A stretch of DNA of 64,000 bases, taken from Marsupella aquatica (Eukaryota > Marchantiophyta). A program made the translations under genes and the position numbers. Under the pieces are notes generated by a model. That model saw nothing but the letters and a program-made list of their open reading frames with translations. It was not told the DNA's origin and did no database searches. Location: assembly GCA_973895155.1 (NCBI GenBank), contig OZ316898.1, positions 10,726,001 through 10,790,000 of the forward strand. Reading direction: 5' to 3'. Positions 61,606-64,000 of this stretch are shown piece after piece. Every line of letters begins with the position of its first letter. Within the stretch, counting starts at the first letter, position 1.

Positions 61606-62514
61606 ATGTCGAGTAAGAGAAAGCTGAGACTCCAGTCAACTGACGGTGAGATATTTGAGGTAGAGAAGTCGGTTCTCAGGCACGAGATGCAGGCGGTGCT
61701 GAAGGCGATTCGACTTGCCGGAATGGAAAGCCCCATTCCAATGCCGAAGGCCTCCGGCGTCGTCCTGGAATACATCCTCAATTATTGCAAGTATCACTCG
61801 GAGTCTCACACGCAGCAGAGCTCTAATGGGACGTTGAATCCTGTTTCAAAAGACGCAAACGAGCAGTGGGATGCGGCTTTCATGAAGGTCGAAGACGCCA
61901 TGCTCGTCGACATCCTGGTGGTAAACTTTCAAGTACTGTACCTGCTCATTTGCTCATTCATATTTTATGTAGCTCCATACCTCCCTCAAGTGTGTCATTG
62001 TTTGATGCTCTGGATTAGAGTTTCTGAACGTTCTCGTCCTTCTTGAATCATTATTTACGAGGCACAGATATGGTGGGTCGTTCGCTACTTCCTAATGCGC
62101 CATTTCGACTGACACGAGCCTTACACAACGAGAGCTCCATTCCGCTTGAGCTCCAGACCTTTCCAAAGTCTGGACACTCGAAGACTGCAGCAAGGACGGG
62201 CTGCATGCCAGTGCAGAAGCTAAAACTGGGAAGCAAGAGCTACATGGAGTGAACCGGCATTCTAACTCAGTTCTTCTCCCCTCGTCGAGCACGATTTTCT
62301 CCCTGCCCCCCCTCTCTCTTCTTTCACAGGGGTAGATTTTTTCTGATTCATTCCCAACTTCTCTTTTTTGCAGGCTGCCAAGTACCTGGGCATGGAGAAC
62401 TTGTCCAAATTGACATTGCGGACCTTCGTTCAAATTTGCGTGGAAAGAACTCCGAACGAGATCGAAGAGATTTTAAATCTCCTGATAAACGCATTGGTAG
62501 AGCATATGGATTGA
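61606..62514 (+). CDS. SKP1: SKP1-like protein, short C-terminus
   Basis: SKP1 bridges cullin 1 to F-box proteins in SCF ubiquitin ligases. Exon 61606-61920 encodes the BTB/POZ-like fold (KLRLQSTDGEIFEVEKSVLR, IPMPKASGVVLEYILNYCKY, WDAAFMKVEDAMLVDILV). Exon 62374-62496 encodes AAKYLGMENLSKLTLRTFVQ and ERTPNEIEEILNLL. Read straight through the next donor (gtagag), the frame ends six codons on at TGA 62512-62514, giving 151 residues. Plant SKP1s continue with a conserved EEEEEVRRENQW-like tail whose last helices hold the F-box; that tail is missing. Alternatively the donor at 62497 joins, phase 0, the F-box exon at 63441, giving a SKP1/F-box fusion. The sequence is clearly diverged from canonical ASK1-type SKP1. 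Confidence 0.88.
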
Positions 62515-63440
62515 TACTTCCTCGTCCCTCGATCATCAGCACAGCCCTTGCTTGGGCCTCCGAGCCTCCTTCCTGGCTATAAATGTGCTTCCTCACTGGT
62601 TCTTCAGGCCACAGACTCTTAAAAGTTTCTCTGATTTCATGAAGGCTGTGGTGTCCTCGTTGACAATGATGGTTCTGTTTGTATTAATCATGTGAATATA
62701 TGTTTACAGACCTTCAATTTCAAGGAATTGATGAGACTTTGATAAAATTGAGTACGTAAAAACTATGAATTAAGGTGTAACTGAAAGTAGAGTGGTCCTG
62801 AGAACATAATCTGGACTTGTGTTGCACATTGATATAATTTCTATTTCTCACAGTGCTCTCTCTTGCCCAAAATAGCTCTCCGGTTCAGGACTCTAGTTGC
62901 CAAATGCTGAGATATTAAGAGCTCCCTTTGTCTGTGTCTAGAAAGATGAACACTAAGGGCTGTCTTGCATGTAGTGGGCCCTCAGTTTTGGGAGAATTAG
63001 TTTTGCAGCCGTGAGGGATGCACCAGAGAAATTTGTAGTGCTGCTACGTGACACTGGGCCAGGCAGTTTCCAGCCTTTGCCCTTCAGTCTTCACTTTAAC
63101 TGCCGTGCAGCCGGGCTAATGAGGGGGTTCAGACATGAAATTCTCAGTGTATAGTATGATGCCAGATGTTCAGTTTAGAGGGCCGACTAGAGAATTTGGA
63201 GCACTGCAGCCTGGCTCGTCAATATTCTTCAGGTTGGTTGGGTAGTTTGAATGTTCTCCGCATCTTAGCATCGTCCATTCTGGAAGGCTTGATGGTCAAA
63301 CGGGAATCCTCCAATATTTTCGCTTGTTAATTCCGGAGCTGGCAAGGTATCCCATTTATTGATATTTTTAGTTTTGGATTGTGGAGAATGGTTGAAGCCT
63401 GTTACGAAAATTCTCTTCTCCCATTTGTCAATGTCTGCAG
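62515..63440. other. spacer or intron between SKP1-like and F-box parts
   Basis: About 0.93 kb with no coding exon recognised. It is either an intron (donor gtagag 62497, acceptor ctgcag ending 63440) or an intergenic region holding the promoter of a separate F-box gene. Confidence 0.5.
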
Positions 63441-63903
63441 AGCATGAGGGATGGCCTGCGGAATCAGCTCCCGGCCGAGCTGTGGGAGCGAGTGCTGTCC
63501 TTGTTGTCGGTGCCTGACCTTTGCGACTTCGCAGCGTCTGCAAGATGTGGAATTCGGTCGTCCGTTCGACAGAATTTGGAGAGACAAGCATGAATTACCA
63601 ACGGGCTATGACTATGGTGTACCGGCCATGGACGGGGGTTTAGTTTGCACAATTGTAGAGGAACAGCGTCGAGAGCCGATTCGGATTCACAACAAAATTA
63701 CAAATCAAGACCGTCAAACACTTATTATTTCCAACCTTGTGGATGGAACATTTAGAGTACTCCCAGCTCCACCTTTGGATGACATCATTCTTAACAAGCA
63801 TAAGAATCTGACACTGTCCGGAGAATTGAGAATATGTCGAACACTTACAAGATTTTACTCCTTAAACTCGAGGGGTTGTTTTAGCACAGGTTCACGTACT
63901 TGA
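63441..63903 (+). pseudogene. F-box protein exon, apparently frameshifted twice
   Basis: Opens after a good acceptor (tctgcag) with SMRDGLRNQ then the F-box LPAELWERVLSLLSVPDLCD. An ATG lies at 63444. The F-box then changes frame: MWNSVVRSTEF is read in a second frame from about 63540, and WRDKHELPTGYDYGVPAMDG in a third from about 63578, running to TGA 63901-63903. This third part holds RVLPAPPLDDI, like the F-box-associated region of F-box/kelch proteins. Both shifts fit single-T losses in short T runs, so they are either pseudogene lesions or base-calling errors. Left unshifted, the first frame stops at 63591-63593. The gene may go on beyond the window. Confidence 0.7.
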
Positions 63904-63990
63904 ATGTGTAATTAGGGACCCCCCTGAGGGTCCCTTGCAAAATTTGAGAATGTGTAATTACTGACCCCCATGAGGAGTCCCCTGCAAATT
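63904..63990. repeat. ~44-bp tandem repeat, 2 copies
   Basis: gtgtaatta followed by gaccccc...tgaggg/ggagtccc...tgcaaa occurs twice. The first copy contains a short hairpin (gggaccc / gggtccc). Confidence 0.75.
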
Positions 63991-64000
63991 CAAGACTCCA

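Noticed and set aside
63535-63582. Programmed frameshifting in the F-box
   Set aside because: Two shifts in the same direction within 45 bp, with no slippery site or structure; single-base loss is simpler.

Overview
The window is nuclear DNA of a land plant. It carries intron-rich protein genes with GT..AG junctions, several plant-specific families (a plant-type trehalose-6-phosphate phosphatase, a xyloglucan endotransglucosylase/hydrolase, a CER3/WAX2 cuticular-wax protein, a J-domain/ferredoxin protein with a plastid-type leader) and a Ty1/copia retrotransposon with an initiator-Met-tRNA primer site. Gene spacing is moderate and much of the rest is AT-rich, repeat-rich DNA. A non-seed land plant (bryophyte or lycophyte) is my weak guess; the sequence alone does not settle it. 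All identifications come from reading translated exons and recalling family motifs; no search was run.

Layout. 1-3226: 3' two-thirds of a trehalose-6-phosphate phosphatase gene, + strand, entering from the left. 3227-7116: intergenic, with several blocks of tandem repeats (20, 79, 158 and about 50 bp units). 7117-10056: a mitochondrial porin (VDAC) gene whose exon-intron structure is preserved but which carries four independent disabling lesions, so I call it an unprocessed pseudogene. 10057-14958: intergenic, with a SINE-like repeat. 14959-17853: complete four-exon XTH gene. 17854-28300: gene-poor, with a perfect 29-bp hairpin, a 574-bp exact duplication on both sides of a 100-N gap (almost certainly an assembly artefact), a 25-base G run, a 65-bp minisatellite, and an unfamiliar 229-codon minus-strand ORF that has a decayed relative next to the gap. 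28301-36016: mostly unassigned, with a second strong hairpin and a second SINE-like copy. 36017-41933: complete 11-exon CER3-type gene. 41934-47728: AT-rich intergenic DNA. 47734-54214: full-length copia element with two LTRs (407/403 bp, 10 substitutions and one 4-bp indel apart), a perfect 5-bp target duplication and four in-frame stops in its single gag-pol frame. 56437-59277: nine-exon gene for a J-domain protein with a 4Fe-4S ferredoxin-like domain. 61606-62514: a short SKP1-like gene, followed by an F-box exon at 63441 which can be joined to it in phase; this possible SKP1/F-box fusion is the most unusual arrangement in the window.

The genes do not form a pathway. TPP acts in trehalose signalling, XTH in cell-wall remodelling, CER3 in cuticular alkane synthesis, the J-protein probably in plastids, and SKP1/F-box in SCF ubiquitin ligases. 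Their neighbourhood is ordinary plant gene order interrupted by transposon and repeat insertions.
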